A stretch of DNA of 64,000 nucleotides from Orrella dioscoreae (GTDB lineage Bacteria > Pseudomonadota > Gammaproteobacteria > Burkholderiales > Burkholderiaceae_B): positions 1,612,001-1,676,000 of the forward strand of contig NZ_LT907988.1 in NCBI RefSeq assembly GCF_900089455.2. Direction: 5' to 3'. Positions 33,313-47,425 of this stretch are shown here, in pieces; position 1 is the stretch's first letter, and each line of letters starts with the position of its first letter. Under the pieces are notes generated by a model. It was not told where the DNA came from. It ran no database searches and saw only the letters and a program-made list of their open reading frames with translations. A program made the translations under genes and the position numbers.

Positions 33313-33593
33313 TGCGTTGTCTCCTGGCACCATGGCGCCTACTGCATGAACCCCCGGATGCGCCCGCTCTGTGGGGGAGCGGCGGGCTTGCTTGTCCGCT
33401 GATGTTACAGCCATTGGCAAGTTTTGGGATATCGGGTGGATGTGACGAAAACCTACCCTTGCCGGGGCCGAGCACGCCTGCCTGCGAGCCTCTTTCCGAT
33501 GGGGGGGCGCTTGCGCCGCGGCCTGATCTGCGTCAGAGCGCTTGCCGGGGCCATGCGCGAAAATTGCCGTGCCGCATTCCTGTAGAGCCCACC

Positions 33594-34898
33594 ATGCCAG
33601 CCTGGCGACACTTTCTAGATGACATCGTCGCCCCGACGACCCCGTCCGAGCGCCAGTTGCTGCGATTGGCGACGCCTTTCGGCCGATCCGCGCTGGTGCG
33701 CCGCAATGCCGCATCGGTGATCCTCGCGCGCGTGCGGCTCATCTCGGTGCTGTTCGCCGTGCTGGTGCCACTGTGCGCGGCCGTGGATCTGCTGGTGTTC
33801 GAGCGGGGCACCGCGTTGGGCCTGCTGGGCCTGCGGCTGCTGGCCGCGTTCATCTTCATCCTGCTGGCCCTGCCGGCAAGGGCGCAGGCGTCCGAGCATC
33901 CGTACCGGTACGCGCTCGCCCGGCTGCTGGGCATGGTCATGGTGCCCCCCCTGTTCTACCTGGCGTCGCTGTGGGTGGTGGGCGACGGGGCGTTGACGCC
34001 CGCACAGCAGGGCATCATGCAGCTCTACGCGCTGATGCCCACCGTGGTGCTGGCAGGCCTGGCCATCTTCCCGTTGTCGGCGCTGGAGATCCTGCTGCTG
34101 GGGCTGCCGATGTTCGTCACGGCTTTGCTTGGCTTCGAATGGTCCGGCCAGTCGATGTCCTGGCTCGAGCACGGCAAGACCTTCTGGTTCATGGGCATGG
34201 CCATCGGCGTGTCATTCTTCTCGGGCATGGCGCAATCGCACTACATGGAAAGCCTGGTCACGCGCGCGATGACGGATTCCTTGACCGGTGCGCTGGCGCG
34301 GCGCGCAGGCGTCGAGATGCTGGAGCGCGGTTTTGCCGCCGCGCAGGCCGTCAACGGCCACTATGGCCTGGCCTTCTGCGACATCGATCATTTCAAGCGG
34401 ATCAATGACCGCTTCAGCCACCAGGTGGGAGACCAGGTGCTGGTGCAATTCGCCCAGGCCTTGCGGCGCAGCCTGCGTCCGGGCGACGTGCTGGCGCGCT
34501 GGGGCGGCGAGGAGTTCGTGGTGTTGATGCCGGGGGCCACCGTCGCCGACCAGCAGGCCTGGCTGGCGCGCTTGCGTGAACAGGGCTTTGGCCGCACGCC
34601 GGACGATGCGCCGCTCGGCGCCTCCATCGGCCTGGCGGAGCGGCTGGCCGACGGGTCGGCCGGGTGGACGGCATTCATTGCGCTGGCCGATCAGCGCATG
34701 TACGACGCGAAGGCACGAGGCAGGAAGCAGGCGGTGGGTCCCGCCGGCATGATCGTGCCTTTGCTGGCGCCCGCCGCGCCGTCTCAGGTGGCAGGCGCAG
34801 CCGACCTGCCCAGCAGTGCGCCGATGGCAGGCCATAGCGCCTCGGGCGTTTCGACGTTGATGTCGGCTTCCCAGCTGTCGACGCCGCCATCGCAATAA
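33594..34898 (+). CDS. Membrane-bound GGDEF diguanylate cyclase
   Basis: A 434-residue protein: about six transmembrane helices in residues 45-215, then a GGDEF domain (TDSLTGALARR; FCDIDHFKRINDRFSH) with an intact signature GGEEF (about residue 304) and an RxxD (RPGD) inhibitory site five residues before it, so active and feedback-inhibited c-di-GMP synthesis is expected. The 3' 115 bp overlap the convergent gph gene; the last about 45 residues are Ala/Ser/Pro-rich. The 281 bp before it (33313-33593) show no further gene. Confidence 0.9.
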   Translation: MPAWRHFLDDIVAPTTPSERQLLRLATPFGRSALVRRNAASVILARVRLISVLFAVLVPLCAAVDLLVFERGTALGLLGLRLLAAFIFILLALPARAQASEHPYRYALARLLGMVMVPPLFYLASLWVVGDGALTPAQQGIMQLYALMPTVVLAGLAIFPLSALEILLLGLPMFVTALLGFEWSGQSMSWLEHGKTFWFMGMAIGVSFFSGMAQSHYMESLVTRAMTDSLTGALARRAGVEMLERGFAAAQAVNGHYGLAFCDIDHFKRINDRFSHQVGDQVLVQFAQALRRSLRPGDVLARWGGEEFVVLMPGATVADQQAWLARLREQGFGRTPDDAPLGASIGLAERLADGSAGWTAFIALADQRMYDAKARGRKQAVGPAGMIVPLLAPAAPSQVAGAADLPSSAPMAGHSASGVSTLMSASQLSTPPSQ

Positions 34899-35485
34899 CC
34901 ATAGGCGGCGGCAATGGCGGGCATGTCCGCGGCGCGGCTCGCCTGGATGTCGCGCAGGTCGTCGCCCACGTAAACGCAGCGGTCCGGCGTGACGTTCGCC
35001 AGTCGGGCGGCATGCAGCAGCGGCAGCGGATGCGGCTTGGCGTGCGCGGTGGTGTCGCCGCAGACGATCGCGGCGCAGCGCGGCGTGAGGCCCAGGTGCG
35101 CGATGATGGGCAGGGCCAGCCTTTCCATCTTGTTGGTGACGATGCCCCATTGCAGGCCATTGGCTTCCAGCCGGTCCAGCAGCGCGTCCATGCCCGGGAA
35201 GAGCGTGGTGTGCACCGTCATGGCGGCTTCGTAGTCGTCCAGGAATCGCCGGCGTGTCTCTTCGTATTCCGGATGGTCGGGCTGCATGTCCAGGGCCACG
35301 CGCAAGAGGCCGCGCGCGCCGTGCGAGGCCACCGGGCGCAATTGCGCCAGCGGCAGGTCGGGCAGGCCACGGCGTGCACGTTGCAGGTTGGCGGCGGCCG
35401 CCAGGTCGGGGGCGGTGTCGGCCAGCGTCCCGTCGAAGTCGAAGAGGACCAGGCCGGCCAGTCGGCTGTCAGGTTGACCGTTCAT
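34784..35485 (-). CDS. gph: Phosphoglycolate phosphatase (HAD family)
   Basis: A 233-residue HAD phosphatase. Motif [18 protein letters not shown], motif II GIVTNK, motif III Lys (HAKPHP) and motif [14 protein letters not shown] are all present. It lies right after ubiG, the usual ubiG-gph order in betaproteobacteria, with ATGA overlap. It removes phosphoglycolate formed in DNA repair. Confidence 0.93.
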   Translation of the reverse strand: MNGQPDSRLAGLVLFDFDGTLADTAPDLAAAANLQRARRGLPDLPLAQLRPVASHGARGLLRVALDMQPDHPEYEETRRRFLDDYEAAMTVHTTLFPGMDALLDRLEANGLQWGIVTNKMERLALPIIAHLGLTPRCAAIVCGDTTAHAKPHPLPLLHAARLANVTPDRCVYVGDDLRDIQASRAADMPAIAAAYGYCDGGVDSWEADINVETPEALWPAIGALLGRSAAPAT

Positions 35486-36201
35486 TTGCGGGTCGCCATC
35501 AGGTAGTTGACGGACGTGTCGGCCGACAGGCTGTAGCGGTCGCCGAAGGGGTTGTATTCCAGCCCCCGCAACTGCACGGGCTCGAGCGCCGCCTGGCGCG
35601 CGGCGGCGGCCAGTTCGCTGGGGCGGATGAAGCTTTCGTAGCTGTGCGTGCCGCGCGGCAGCAGGCGCAGCACGTATTCGGCGCCCACGATGGCGAACAG
35701 GAAGGACTTCGGGTTGCGGTTCAGCGTGGAGAAGAACACCCAGCCGCCCGGCTTGACCATCGCGGCGCAGGCCGAGACGATGGAAGCAGGGTTGGGGACG
35801 TGCTCCAGCATTTCCATGCAGGTCACGATGTCGAAGCGTCCCGGGTGCTGGACGGCCATGTCTTCGGCGCTGATGGCCTGGTAATCCACCTTGACGCCGC
35901 TTTCCAGGCCGTGCAGGCGGGCGACCTGCAGCGATTTCTGCGCCAGGTCGATGCCCGTGACCTGCGCGCCGGCAGCCGCCATGCTTTCGGCCAGGATGCC
36001 GCCGCCGCAGCCCACGTCCAGGATTTCCTTGCCGCGCAGTTCGCCGGCCAATTCACGGATCCAGCCCAGGCGCAGCGGATTGATGGCGTGCAGGGGCTTG
36101 AATTCGCTGGTCGGGTCCCACCAGCGCGCGGCCAGCGCACTGAACTTGTCCAGTTCCGATTGATCGACGTTCGGGGTGGCTCGGGCGTGGGTGGTGGTCA
36201 T
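35482..36201 (-). CDS. ubiG: Ubiquinone biosynthesis O-methyltransferase
   Basis: A 239-residue SAM methyltransferase for two O-methylations in ubiquinone synthesis. N-terminal [24 protein letters not shown] site [11 protein letters not shown], and MEMLEHVP, all diagnostic of UbiG. Start at [11 protein letters not shown]; a longer ATG start at 36231 is possible but adds an atypical decapeptide. Confidence 0.95.
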   Translation of the reverse strand: MTTTHARATPNVDQSELDKFSALAARWWDPTSEFKPLHAINPLRLGWIRELAGELRGKEILDVGCGGGILAESMAAAGAQVTGIDLAQKSLQVARLHGLESGVKVDYQAISAEDMAVQHPGRFDIVTCMEMLEHVPNPASIVSACAAMVKPGGWVFFSTLNRNPKSFLFAIVGAEYVLRLLPRGTHSYESFIRPSELAAAARQAALEPVQLRGLEYNPFGDRYSLSADTSVNYLMATRK

Positions 36202-36271
36202 GGGCAGCTCGACGGCAGGGGAGGAGGGCACGCGCGCCTGGGCGCGCGCTGGCCTGGATGTGGCGGGCCAG

Positions 36272-36302
36272 AAAAAAAGGGCCTCGCGATGCGAGGCCCT
36301 TT
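36272..36302 (-). terminator. Rho-independent terminator of ompA
   Basis: A 12-bp stem AAAGGGCCTCGC / GCGAGGCCCTTT with a 3-nt loop, followed on the minus strand by TTTTTTTC, 40 bp after the ompA stop. Confidence 0.92.
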
Positions 36303-36342
36303 GATTGTATCGCCTCCCGGAGGAGGCGAGACGAAACCGAAA

Positions 36343-36939
36343 TTAGCGGCGGGTGCCGACGATTTCGATTTCCACGCGACGGTTTTGCGCGCGGCCCTGA
36401 CGGGTCTTGTTGTCGGCGACGGGTTCCAGCTCGCCCTTGCCTTCGGTGTAGATACGGTTGGTATCCACGCCTTGCTGAACCAGGTAGGTCTTGACGGCGG
36501 CGGCACGGCGCTCCGACAGCTTCTGGTTGTAGGCTTCCGGACCGGTCGAGTCGGTGTGGCCGACGGCGATGATGGTCTCGAGGTTGATGCTGCGCGTTTG
36601 GGCGACAACTTGATCCAGCAGCTGGCGGCCTTCGGGCTTCAGCGTAGCCTTGTCGAAGTCGAAGAAGGTGTCAGCGTTGAAGACGACCTTGCTGGCAGTC
36701 GGGGTAGGAGCAACGGGCTTGGGGGCCGGGGCAGCTTGAGCGACCGGAACGCCGTCGCAGCCGGGGATGCCGGTCGCGGGGGTCCAGAACGCATTGCGCC
36801 AGCACAGTTCGTTGGTGCCGTTCTTCCAGACATCACCGAAAGCGCTGCGCCAGTTGTCGACGGTTTGAGCGGAAGCTGCACCCGACGCCGTCATGGCGGC
36901 AAAGGCAAGCGCCAGAGCGAATTTGGAGGGCTTGTTCAT
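36343..36939 (-). CDS. ompA: OmpA-family outer membrane protein
   Basis: A 198-residue protein with a signal peptide (cleavage near ASAQ at 25), a short Trp/Cys-containing region (WKNGTNELCWRNAFWTPATG), a Pro/Ala linker and a C-terminal OmpA peptidoglycan-binding domain (ADTFFDFDKATLKPEG, VGHTDSTGPEAYNQKLSERRA, GKGELEPVADN, NRRVEIEI). It lacks the 8-strand beta-barrel of E. coli OmpA, as in Bordetella OmpA-like proteins. Strong promoter and terminator suggest abundant, monocistronic expression. Confidence 0.93.
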   Translation of the reverse strand: MNKPSKFALALAFAAMTASGAASAQTVDNWRSAFGDVWKNGTNELCWRNAFWTPATGIPGCDGVPVAQAAPAPKPVAPTPTASKVVFNADTFFDFDKATLKPEGRQLLDQVVAQTRSINLETIIAVGHTDSTGPEAYNQKLSERRAAAVKTYLVQQGVDTNRIYTEGKGELEPVADNKTRQGRAQNRRVEIEIVGTRR

Positions 36940-37014
36940 GTTTCTCCTCGTTGAGCTTGAAGCTGGATAAGTGACTCGCAGCGAACCCCCGCTGCATATC
37001 AGGAAAACGGGGCC

Positions 37015-37042
37015 AGTATAGCAACGGCTAAAGCACGGTCAA
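37015..37042 (-). promoter_or_regulatory. sigma70 promoter of ompA
   Basis: Minus strand TTGACC (37042-37037), 16-bp spacer, TATACT (37020-37015), 75 bp before the ompA start. Close to consensus, matching an abundant outer membrane protein; the leader ends with AGGAG before the ATG. Confidence 0.82.
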
Positions 37043-37312
37043 AGAATCGCCTACTGGGTTTCCTGCGTGCTGGAAACAATCTTAAGGCATTTGCCAGCCT
37101 TTGGATTGCCCTGGGAGCCCCATTCTGGCTGGATGCGGGCATTTCTCCCGGATGCCGCGAGTTGCTGTTGGTTTTTGGCAACAAGCAAAAGGGGGCGCTT
37201 GCATGCCTTGCTCAAATCCTGGGCAGCGGCGCTCCGGAGGGCGGGTGATAGAATCCACGGCTTACCCTGTGAAGGGTCAGCCCTCTATATATATAGATAG
37301 ACGCCTCAGCCT
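37043..37312 (+). promoter_or_regulatory. gyrA upstream region
   Basis: 270 bp without a gene. A TAGAAT -10-like hexamer (37249-37254) lacks a recognisable -35. Just before the gyrA ATG is a short inverted repeat ACCCTGTGAAGGGT (37264-37277) and a perfect AT palindrome CTATATATATAG (37284-37295), very unusual in this GC-rich DNA. Such an AT tract near the start could make transcription sensitive to supercoiling, as known for gyrase genes elsewhere. Confidence 0.4.
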
Positions 37313-39967
<2,655 letters not shown>

Positions 39968-39971
39968 GACC

Positions 39972-41114
39972 ATGACCCAGGCGAAGACTCGCCCCTGGAA
40001 CTTCTCTGCCGGTCCGTCGGTGCTGCCGGTGCCGGTGCTGGAGCAGGCTGCCGCGGAAATGCTGGATTGGCACGGCTGCGGCATGTCGGTGATGGAAATG
40101 AGCCATCGCGGCAAGCAGTTCGTGCAGATCTGCGACGAGGCCGAGGCCGACCTGCGCACGCTGCTGGGCGTCACGGATGACTATGCCGTGATGTTCATGC
40201 AGGGCGGCGCCACGGCGGAAAACGCCATCGTGCCCCTGAACCTGATCGGCCGGCGCGGTGCGCCGGTGGCCGACTATGTGCTGACCGGCCATTGGTCGCG
40301 CCGGTCGCACAAGGAAGCCAACCGCTACGGCGACGCCCAGGTGGCGGCCGCCAGCGATGCGGCCACGGTGCTCGATGGCCGGGAACAGGCGCCCTGGACC
40401 TGGGTGCCGCCGGTGTCCGACTGGCACGTCCGTCCCGACGCGTCCTATCTGCACCTGTGCAGCAACGAGACCATCGGCGGCGTGGAGTTCATGGACTGGC
40501 CCGAGCCGGCCGCGCTGGGCGCGCCCGAGGTGCCGCTGGTGGTGGACGCCTCCTCGCATTTCCTGTCGCGTCCCATGGACGTGAGCCGTGTGGGCATGAT
40601 GTACGCCGGCGCCCAGAAGAATGCCGGCCCGGCTGGCGTCACGGTGGTCATCATCCGCCGCGACCTGCTGGGCCATGCGTTGCCCATCTGCCCGACGGCG
40701 TTCGACTACGCCAACGTGGCGGCGGAATCCTCGCGCTACAACACGCCGCCGACCTACGCCATCTATGTCGCGGGCCTGGTCTACAAGTGGCTGTTGGGGC
40801 AGGGCGGCCTGGCCGCCATCGAAACCGCCAACCGCGCCAAGGCCGACCTGCTCTATGGCTTCCTGGACGGATCGTCGTTCTATCGCAACCCCATCCACGC
40901 ACCCGTGCGTTCGCGCATGAACGTGCCGTTCGTGCTGGCCGATGCCGCGCAGGACGCCGCTTTCCTGGCGGGCGCTGAGGCCGCGGGCCTCACGCAACTG
41001 AAGGGCCACAAGAGCGTGGGCGGCATGCGCGCCTCCATCTACAACGCCCTGCCGTTGGCCGGCGTGGAAGCGCTGGTTCAATATCTCAAGGAATTCGAGC
41101 GCACGCATGGATGA
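39972..41114 (+). CDS. serC: Phosphoserine aminotransferase
   Basis: A 380-residue PLP enzyme for serine (and pyridoxine) synthesis. N-terminal [21 protein letters not shown]-Lys in [15 protein letters not shown], and the C-terminal [15 protein letters not shown] are conserved. Start MTQAKTRPW at 39972, 4 bp after gyrA. Overlaps pheA by 8 bp. The serC-pheA-tyrA-aroA-cmk-rpsA order is typical of betaproteobacteria. Confidence 0.98.
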   Translation: MTQAKTRPWNFSAGPSVLPVPVLEQAAAEMLDWHGCGMSVMEMSHRGKQFVQICDEAEADLRTLLGVTDDYAVMFMQGGATAENAIVPLNLIGRRGAPVADYVLTGHWSRRSHKEANRYGDAQVAAASDAATVLDGREQAPWTWVPPVSDWHVRPDASYLHLCSNETIGGVEFMDWPEPAALGAPEVPLVVDASSHFLSRPMDVSRVGMMYAGAQKNAGPAGVTVVIIRRDLLGHALPICPTAFDYANVAAESSRYNTPPTYAIYVAGLVYKWLLGQGGLAAIETANRAKADLLYGFLDGSSFYRNPIHAPVRSRMNVPFVLADAAQDAAFLAGAEAAGLTQLKGHKSVGGMRASIYNALPLAGVEALVQYLKEFERTHG

Positions 41115-42195
41115 CGCCCTGCTGGCCAAGCTCGCGCCCCTGCGCGACCGCATCGACGCCATCGATACCCAGATCCTCACGCTGCTGGCCGAACGGGCCC
41201 GCACCGCCCAGGCCGTGGGTGACGTCAAGCATGCCGCCCACGCGGATGGCCCCGTGCTGCGTCCCGAGCGCGAATCCCAGGTGATCCGCCGGCTGCAGGC
41301 CAGCGAGCACGGCGCGCCGTTTCCGGCGGACGCCATCGCTGCCGTCTGGACCGAGATCATTTCGGCCTGCCGCGGCCTGGAACGTTCGCTGACGGCTGCT
41401 TTCCTGGGGCCGCAAGGGTCGTTTTCCGAGCAGGCGGCCTTCGAGCAGTTCGGCCATGCCATCCAGGGCCTGGCCTGCCCGTCCTTCGACGAAGTCTTCC
41501 GCGCGGTCGAGTCCGACCAGGCGGACGTGGGCATGGTGCCGGTGGAGAATTCCACCGAAGGCGCCGTCAACCGCACGCTGGATCTGCTGCTGACCTCGCC
41601 GCTGCGCATCCTGGGCGAGCGCTCGCTCGTCATCCGCCATTGCCTCATGACGCGCAATGGCAGCATGGAGGGCGTGACCCGGGTCTATTCGCATCCGCAG
41701 TCGCTGGCGCAGTGCCAGGGCTGGCTGGGCCGCCTGCATCCCACGCTCGAGCGCGTGCCGGTGTCCAGCAATGCCGAGGCCGCCCGCCTGGCCGCGTCCG
41801 ACCCCACCGCCGCGGCCATTGCCGGCGAAGCGGCGGCGCGCGCCTGGAAACTGGAGATCGTGTCGGCCGGCATCCAGGACGATCCGCACAACCGCACGCG
41901 CTTCCTTGCCATCGGCAAGATCGACACGCTGCCCAGCGGCCGCGACAAGACGAGCCTCATCCTGGCCGTCCCCAACCGCGCCGGCGCGGTCTACGACATG
42001 CTGTCGCCCATGGCCGCCAATGGCGTGTCCATGACCCGTTTCGAATCCCGACCAGCCCGCACCGGCCAGTGGGAATATTTCTTCTACGTCGACGTGCAGG
42101 GCCACCGCGACGATCCGGCGGTGGCGCGCACGCTCGCGACGCTCGAGTCCCAGGCTGCCTTCTTCAAGGTGCTGGGCTCGTATCCCGCGCAATGA
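41107..42195 (+). CDS. pheA: Bifunctional chorismate mutase / prephenate dehydratase
   Basis: A 362-residue P-protein. N-terminal AroQ mutase ([23 protein letters not shown]), central dehydratase ([27 protein letters not shown]) and a C-terminal ACT domain ([33 protein letters not shown]) that gives phenylalanine feedback inhibition. Confidence 0.98.
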   Translation: MDDALLAKLAPLRDRIDAIDTQILTLLAERARTAQAVGDVKHAAHADGPVLRPERESQVIRRLQASEHGAPFPADAIAAVWTEIISACRGLERSLTAAFLGPQGSFSEQAAFEQFGHAIQGLACPSFDEVFRAVESDQADVGMVPVENSTEGAVNRTLDLLLTSPLRILGERSLVIRHCLMTRNGSMEGVTRVYSHPQSLAQCQGWLGRLHPTLERVPVSSNAEAARLAASDPTAAAIAGEAAARAWKLEIVSAGIQDDPHNRTRFLAIGKIDTLPSGRDKTSLILAVPNRAGAVYDMLSPMAANGVSMTRFESRPARTGQWEYFFYVDVQGHRDDPAVARTLATLESQAAFFKVLGSYPAQ

Positions 42196-42214
42196 CGCGG
42201 CGCGGAGCCGGCGC

Positions 42215-43126
42215 ATGACTGCCACGTCAACGCCGAAAGCGCGCACGCCAATGGTTCCGGATCCGGTCCCGGTGTTGGCCGTGGTCGGCGTGGGCCTGAT
42301 CGGCGGCTCCTTCGCCCAGGCGCTGCGCGAGGCGGGCGCCGTGGGACAGGTGCTGGGGGTGGGGCGTAATACCGCCTCGCTGGAAGAGGCGCGCGCGCTG
42401 GGCCTGATCGACGAGATCGCCACGCTGGCGTCTGCTGCTGCGCGCGCGGATGTGATCCTGCTGGCCACGCCCGTGGCCGCGCTGGGCCCCACGCTGTCCG
42501 CCATGCTGCCGCACCTGCGTGCCGGCGCCATCCTGACCGACGCCGGCAGCACCAAGCAGGATGTGGTGGCCGCCGCGCGCGACGCGCTGGGCGAGCGCGT
42601 GGGCTGCTTCGTGCCGGGACACCCGATTGCAGGTTCGCATGCCTCGGGGCCTGCCGCCGCGCATGCCGGCCTGTACCGGGGCCGCGACGTGGTCCTGGCT
42701 CCGCTGCCGGAAAACGCCGACGCCGACGTGGCCCGGGTGCAAGCCTTGTGGGAAACCTGTGGCGCGACCGTGCGCCGGCTGGATCCCGCCACCCATGATT
42801 CCGTGTTCGCCGCGGTCAGCCACTTGCCGCACTGGCTGGCGGCCGCCTACATGGCCCAGATCGCGTTGTCCGACGACGCCGCCTTGCGGCTGGGCCTGGC
42901 GGGCACCGGATTCCGTGACTTCACGCGCATCGCGGGCGGTTCGCCCGAGATGTGGCGAGACATTTTCCTGTCCAACAAGACTGCCATGCTGCGTGAACTC
43001 GACGCCTTGCGCGCGGTGCTGGAACGCGCCGAACATGCGCTGCGGGACGAGGACGGCGAGGCGCTGCTCCAGTGGCTGACACTGGCGTCGGATGCCCGGC
43101 GCAACTGGCAAGAGAACCTGCGATGA
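42215..43126 (+). CDS. tyrA: Prephenate dehydrogenase
   Basis: A 303-residue NAD-dependent TyrA without fused mutase. Rossmann motif [15 protein letters not shown], catalytic region [23 protein letters not shown], and [12 protein letters not shown]. Lies 19 bp after pheA; its TGA overlaps the aroA ATG. Confidence 0.97.
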   Translation: MTATSTPKARTPMVPDPVPVLAVVGVGLIGGSFAQALREAGAVGQVLGVGRNTASLEEARALGLIDEIATLASAAARADVILLATPVAALGPTLSAMLPHLRAGAILTDAGSTKQDVVAAARDALGERVGCFVPGHPIAGSHASGPAAAHAGLYRGRDVVLAPLPENADADVARVQALWETCGATVRRLDPATHDSVFAAVSHLPHWLAAAYMAQIALSDDAALRLGLAGTGFRDFTRIAGGSPEMWRDIFLSNKTAMLRELDALRAVLERAEHALRDEDGEALLQWLTLASDARRNWQENLR

Positions 43127-44445
43127 GCCATCTCGACTATCTCGATCTCCCCCCCGCGCGCCGTGCCGCGGGCACCGTGGCCCTGCCGGGCTCCAAGAGC
43201 ATTTCCAACCGCGTGCTGCTGCTGGCCGCGCTGGCCGAAGGCCGCACCGAGATCGCGGGCCTGCTCGACTCCGACGACACGCGCGTCATGCTGCAGGCGC
43301 TGCGCCAGCTGGGCGTGTCGGTGGAGCAGGGGGCCGATGGCGTGGTGCGCGTCGACGGTGTCGCGCGTTTTCCGGTGGCCGAGGCCGACATCTTCCTGGG
43401 CAATGCCGGCACGGCTTTCCGTCCCTTGACCGCCGCCCTGGCGCTGCTGGGCGGCCAGTACCGTCTGTCGGGCGTGCCCCGCATGCACGAGCGTCCCATC
43501 GGGGACCTGGTCGACGCGTTGCGCGGCCTGGGCGCCGCCATTGATTACGAAGGCAATCCCGGCTATCCGCCCCTGGCCATCGGCGCCTTTGCCGGCGGCG
43601 GCGCCGAGCGCGTCAGCGTGCAGGGCAATGTGTCCAGCCAGTTCCTGACCGCGCTGCTGCTGGCCGCGCCGCTGGTCGTGCGCGGCACGGGCAGGCCGCT
43701 GGTCATCGAGGTGGCGGGCGATCTCATCTCCAAGCCGTACATCGACATCACGCTGAACCTGATGGCGCGCTATGGCGTCGCCGTCACGCGTGACGGCTGG
43801 CAGCGCTTCACGGTGGAAGCCGGCAGCGCCTATCGTTCGCCCGGCCGCGTGCAGGTCGAGGGCGATGCCTCGTCGGCGTCGTATTTCCTGGCGCTGGGCG
43901 CCATCGGCGGCGGCCCCTTGCGCGTCACCGGCGTGGGCGCCGACAGCATCCAGGGCGACGTGGCCTTCGCGCAGACGCTGGCGGCCATGGGCGCCACCAT
44001 CACGCACGGCCCCGACTGGATCGAGGCCAGCGGCGTGCGGGTCGCCGAAGGCCAGACGCTCAAGGCGTTCGACGCCGATTTCAACCTGATCCCGGATGCC
44101 GCCATGACGGCGGCGGCCCTGGCGCTGTACGCCGACGGCCCGTGCCTGCTGCGCAACATCGGCAGCTGGCGCGTGAAGGAAACCGACCGCATCCACGCCA
44201 TGCAGACCGAGCTCACCAAGCTGGGCGCGACGGTGGCGTCCGGCGAGGACTGGCTGCGCGTGACCCCGCCCGCCGCGGGCACCTGGCGTGACGCGCACAT
44301 CGGGACCTGGGATGATCACCGCATGGCGATGTGTTTTTCGCTGGCCGCTTTCGGCCCGGCCGCCGTCCGCATCCTGGATCCGGGCTGCGTGGCCAAGACT
44401 TTCCCTGATTACTTCGACGTCTACGCCAGCCTGGTTACCGGCTGA
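43123..44445 (+). CDS. aroA: 5-enolpyruvylshikimate-3-phosphate synthase
   Basis: A 440-residue EPSP synthase. Motifs: [35 protein letters not shown] (class I, GNAGTA), [13 protein letters not shown], and the C-terminal [14 protein letters not shown]. Start MSHLDYLDL (ATGA overlap with tyrA). The GNAGTA sequence with Pro-lacking PLTAAL context indicates the glyphosate-sensitive class I type. Confidence 0.97.
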   Translation: MSHLDYLDLPPARRAAGTVALPGSKSISNRVLLLAALAEGRTEIAGLLDSDDTRVMLQALRQLGVSVEQGADGVVRVDGVARFPVAEADIFLGNAGTAFRPLTAALALLGGQYRLSGVPRMHERPIGDLVDALRGLGAAIDYEGNPGYPPLAIGAFAGGGAERVSVQGNVSSQFLTALLLAAPLVVRGTGRPLVIEVAGDLISKPYIDITLNLMARYGVAVTRDGWQRFTVEAGSAYRSPGRVQVEGDASSASYFLALGAIGGGPLRVTGVGADSIQGDVAFAQTLAAMGATITHGPDWIEASGVRVAEGQTLKAFDADFNLIPDAAMTAAALALYADGPCLLRNIGSWRVKETDRIHAMQTELTKLGATVASGEDWLRVTPPAAGTWRDAHIGTWDDHRMAMCFSLAAFGPAAVRILDPGCVAKTFPDYFDVYASLVTG

Positions 44446-44497
44446 GCGGCGTCCCTACCGTATAGCCGCGCCGGCCAGGCGTGGCGATGGATTTGCA

Positions 44498-45172
44498 ATG
44501 AACGACAACGCGAGTACGGTTCCCGTCATCGCCATCGACGGTCCCACTGCGTCCGGCAAGGGCACGGTGGCCCACGGCGTGGCCGAGGCCCTGGGCTGGC
44601 AGGTGCTGGACAGCGGCGCCCTCTATCGCCTGACCGCCCTGGCCGCGACCCGGCGCGGCGTGGACGAGACCGATGAGGCGGCGCTGGGCCAGGTGGCCCT
44701 GGGGCTGGATGTCCTGTTTTCATCCGGGCGTATCTATCTCGACGGCGACGACGTCTGCGAGGCCATCCGCCAGGAAGCCATCGGCAACCTGGCCTCCCGC
44801 GTGGCGGCGCTGCCCGCGGTGCGCGCGGCCTTGCTGGCCCGCCAGCGGGCGTTCCGGCAGCCGCCGGGGCTGGTCGCGGACGGCCGCGACATGGGGTCCG
44901 TGGTGTTTCCCGATGCGGCCCTGAAGGTGTTTCTGGTGGCCGATGTCGAGGCGCGCGCGGAAAGACGGTGTAAGCAGTTGATCGAAAAGGGAATTTCTGC
45001 TAACTTGGCAGACCTTCTGCGCGATATGCGCGAACGCGACGCGCGCGATGCCAATCGCCAGGTCGCGCCGCTCGCTCCCGCGGAAGGCGCCGTGGAGCTC
45101 GATTCCTCGAGATTGAGCGCCCGGCAAACCATACAGGCCATCCTGGATCTCTGGAAAGCGCGTGCGCGCTGA
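44498..45172 (+). CDS. cmk: Cytidylate kinase
   Basis: A 224-residue CMP/dCMP kinase. P-loop [38 protein letters not shown] and the Arg-rich lid ([13 protein letters not shown]) are all conserved. Precedes rpsA by 169 bp, as in many proteobacteria; that gap holds no further gene and may carry the rpsA leader. Confidence 0.96.
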   Translation: MNDNASTVPVIAIDGPTASGKGTVAHGVAEALGWQVLDSGALYRLTALAATRRGVDETDEAALGQVALGLDVLFSSGRIYLDGDDVCEAIRQEAIGNLASRVAALPAVRAALLARQRAFRQPPGLVADGRDMGSVVFPDAALKVFLVADVEARAERRCKQLIEKGISANLADLLRDMRERDARDANRQVAPLAPAEGAVELDSSRLSARQTIQAILDLWKARAR

Positions 45173-45341
45173 CCACGGACTCGGCGGGCCAATCTTGGTG
45201 AATGGCTGTTAACCCCCCCGTCCTTGCAGGCAGCGATCAACAACCCCGCGGCCGGCAAGGTTTGTGAACTCCACCCGAGCGGTTGAAAGCCGTTCATCGG
45301 GTGTGCAAATCTGGGCCTTGCGGCCCAATGGACCCATCTCA

Positions 45342-47045
45342 ATGTCTACTTCCGTACTTGGCGGCGAAAGCTTTGCCGATCTGTTTGCCGAAAGCATCAA
45401 GAACCAGGACATGAAGTCCGGTGAGGTCATCAGCGCCGAAGTGGTGCGTATCGACCACAACTTCGTCGTGGTCAACGCCGGCCTGAAGTCCGAAGCCCTG
45501 ATTCCCCTGGAAGAATTCCTGAACGACCAGGGCGAGCTGGAAGTCAGCCCCGGCGATTTCGTCTCCGTGGCAATCGACTCGCTCGAAAACGGCTACGGCG
45601 ACACCATCCTGTCGCGCGACCGCGCCAAGCGCCTGTCGGCCTGGCTGTCGCTGGAACAGTCGCTGGACAACAACGAACTGGTCACCGGCACGATCACCGG
45701 CAAGGTCAAGGGCGGCCTGACCGTCATGACCAACGGCATCCGCGCCTTCCTGCCCGGTTCGCTGGTCGACCTGCGTCCTGTCAAGGACACGACCCCGTAC
45801 GAAGGCAAGACCCTCGAATTCAAGGTCATCAAGCTCGATCGCAAGCGCAACAACGTCGTGCTGTCGCGCCGTGCCGTGCTGGAAGCCAGCATGGGCGAAG
45901 AGCGCCAGAAGCTGCTCGAGACGCTGCACGAAGGTGCCGTGGTCAAGGGCGTGGTCAAGAACATCACCGACTACGGCGCGTTCGTGGACCTGGGTGGCAT
46001 CGACGGCCTGCTGCACATCACCGACATGGCATGGCGCCGCGTGCGTCACCCCTCCGAGGTCCTGCAAGTGGGCCAGGAAGTGGAAGCCAAGGTCCTCAAG
46101 TTCGACCAGGAAAAGAGCCGCGTCTCGCTGGGCGTCAAGCAACTGGGCGAAGATCCGTGGGTGGGCCTGGCTCGCCGCTACCCGCAAGGCACCCGCCTGT
46201 TCGGCAAGGTCACGAACCTCACCGACTACGGCGCGTTCGTTGAAGTGGAAGCCGGCATCGAAGGCCTGGTGCACGTCTCCGAAATGGACTGGACCAACAA
46301 GAACGTCGATCCGCGCAAGGTTGTGACCCTGGGCGAAGAAGTCGAAGTCATGGTCCTGGAAATCGACGAAGACCGTCGCCGCATCTCGCTCGGCATGAAG
46401 CAGTGCCGCCAGAATCCGTGGGAAGAGTTCTCGACGAACTTCAAGCGCGGTGACAAGGTTCGCGGCGCCATCAAGTCGATCACCGACTTCGGCGTGTTCG
46501 TCGGCCTGCAAGGCGGCATCGACGGCCTGGTCCACCTCTCCGACCTGTCGTGGGCCGAAGCTGGCGAAGAAGCCGTCCGCAACTTCAAGAAGGGCGACGA
46601 AGTCGAAGCCGTGGTGCTGGGCATCGACGTCGAGAAGGAACGCATCTCGCTGGGCATCAAGCAGCTGGAAGGCGATCCCTTCAACAACTTCGTGGCCACC
46701 TACGAGAAGGGCGCTGTCGTCCCCGGTACCGTGAAGTCGGTCGAGCCCAAGGGCGCCGTCGTCACGCTGTCGGTGGAAGTCGAAGGCTACCTGCGCGCTT
46801 CCGAACTCTCGGCTGGCCGCGTCGAAGACGCCGGCACGGTCCTGAGCGTGGGCGACAACATCGAAGCCATGATCATCAACGTCGACCGCAAGGCGCGTTC
46901 GATCCAGCTGTCGATCAAGGCTCGCGACAACGCGGAAACGGCTGAAACCATCCAGCGCATGTCCGATGCCAGCGCTTCGTCGGGTACGACCAATCTGGGC
47001 GCCCTGCTGAAGGCCAAGCTGGATCAACAGCGCAACGACGGTTAA
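45342..47045 (+). CDS. rpsA: 30S ribosomal protein S1
   Basis: A 567-residue protein with six S1 RNA-binding repeats (for example [58 protein letters not shown]). Start [11 protein letters not shown] at 45342; the longer frame from 45264 is leader. Codon use is visibly more biased than in neighbours, as expected of a highly expressed gene. Confidence 0.98.
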   Translation: MSTSVLGGESFADLFAESIKNQDMKSGEVISAEVVRIDHNFVVVNAGLKSEALIPLEEFLNDQGELEVSPGDFVSVAIDSLENGYGDTILSRDRAKRLSAWLSLEQSLDNNELVTGTITGKVKGGLTVMTNGIRAFLPGSLVDLRPVKDTTPYEGKTLEFKVIKLDRKRNNVVLSRRAVLEASMGEERQKLLETLHEGAVVKGVVKNITDYGAFVDLGGIDGLLHITDMAWRRVRHPSEVLQVGQEVEAKVLKFDQEKSRVSLGVKQLGEDPWVGLARRYPQGTRLFGKVTNLTDYGAFVEVEAGIEGLVHVSEMDWTNKNVDPRKVVTLGEEVEVMVLEIDEDRRRISLGMKQCRQNPWEEFSTNFKRGDKVRGAIKSITDFGVFVGLQGGIDGLVHLSDLSWAEAGEEAVRNFKKGDEVEAVVLGIDVEKERISLGIKQLEGDPFNNFVATYEKGAVVPGTVKSVEPKGAVVTLSVEVEGYLRASELSAGRVEDAGTVLSVGDNIEAMIINVDRKARSIQLSIKARDNAETAETIQRMSDASASSGTTNLGALLKAKLDQQRNDG

Positions 47046-47047
47046 GC

Positions 47048-47398
47048 GTGACCAAGTCGGAATTGATCGCGGCGCTGGCGGCCCGCTACCCTCAGCTGGC
47101 CGCCCGCGATACCGATTACGCCGTCAAGACCGTCCTCGATGCGATGACCCAGGCGCTGGCCGCCGGCCAACGCATCGAGATTCGCGGTTTCGGCAGTTTT
47201 TCGTTGTCGCTGCGCGCTCCGCGTGTCGGCCGCAATCCCAAATCGGGAGAGCAGGTGATGGTGCCTGGCAAGCAGGTGCCTCACTTCAAGGCCGGCAAGG
47301 AGCTGCGAGAAAAAGTCGATCTTGGTACCGCTGCCGGCCAGCCGGCAGGTTATGTTGAGGAAGTGATCGACACGGTCGATCGCCACATCGAAGCGTAA
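47048..47398 (+). CDS. ihfB: Integration host factor beta subunit
   Basis: A 116-residue DNA-bending protein starting at GTG 2 bp after rps[38 protein letters not shown] and [10 protein letters not shown] are diagnostic of IhfB. The C-terminal about 20 residues extend beyond the E. coli protein (94 residues). Confidence 0.96.
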   Translation: MTKSELIAALAARYPQLAARDTDYAVKTVLDAMTQALAAGQRIEIRGFGSFSLSLRAPRVGRNPKSGEQVMVPGKQVPHFKAGKELREKVDLGTAAGQPAGYVEEVIDTVDRHIEA

Positions 47399-47425
47399 TC
47401 CTCGCCGGTGCCTTCCGGCACAAGA

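Noticed and set aside
45173-45341. Possible regulatory leader of rpsA
   Set aside because: No clear conserved stem or hexamers could be drawn by eye; kept as a note only.
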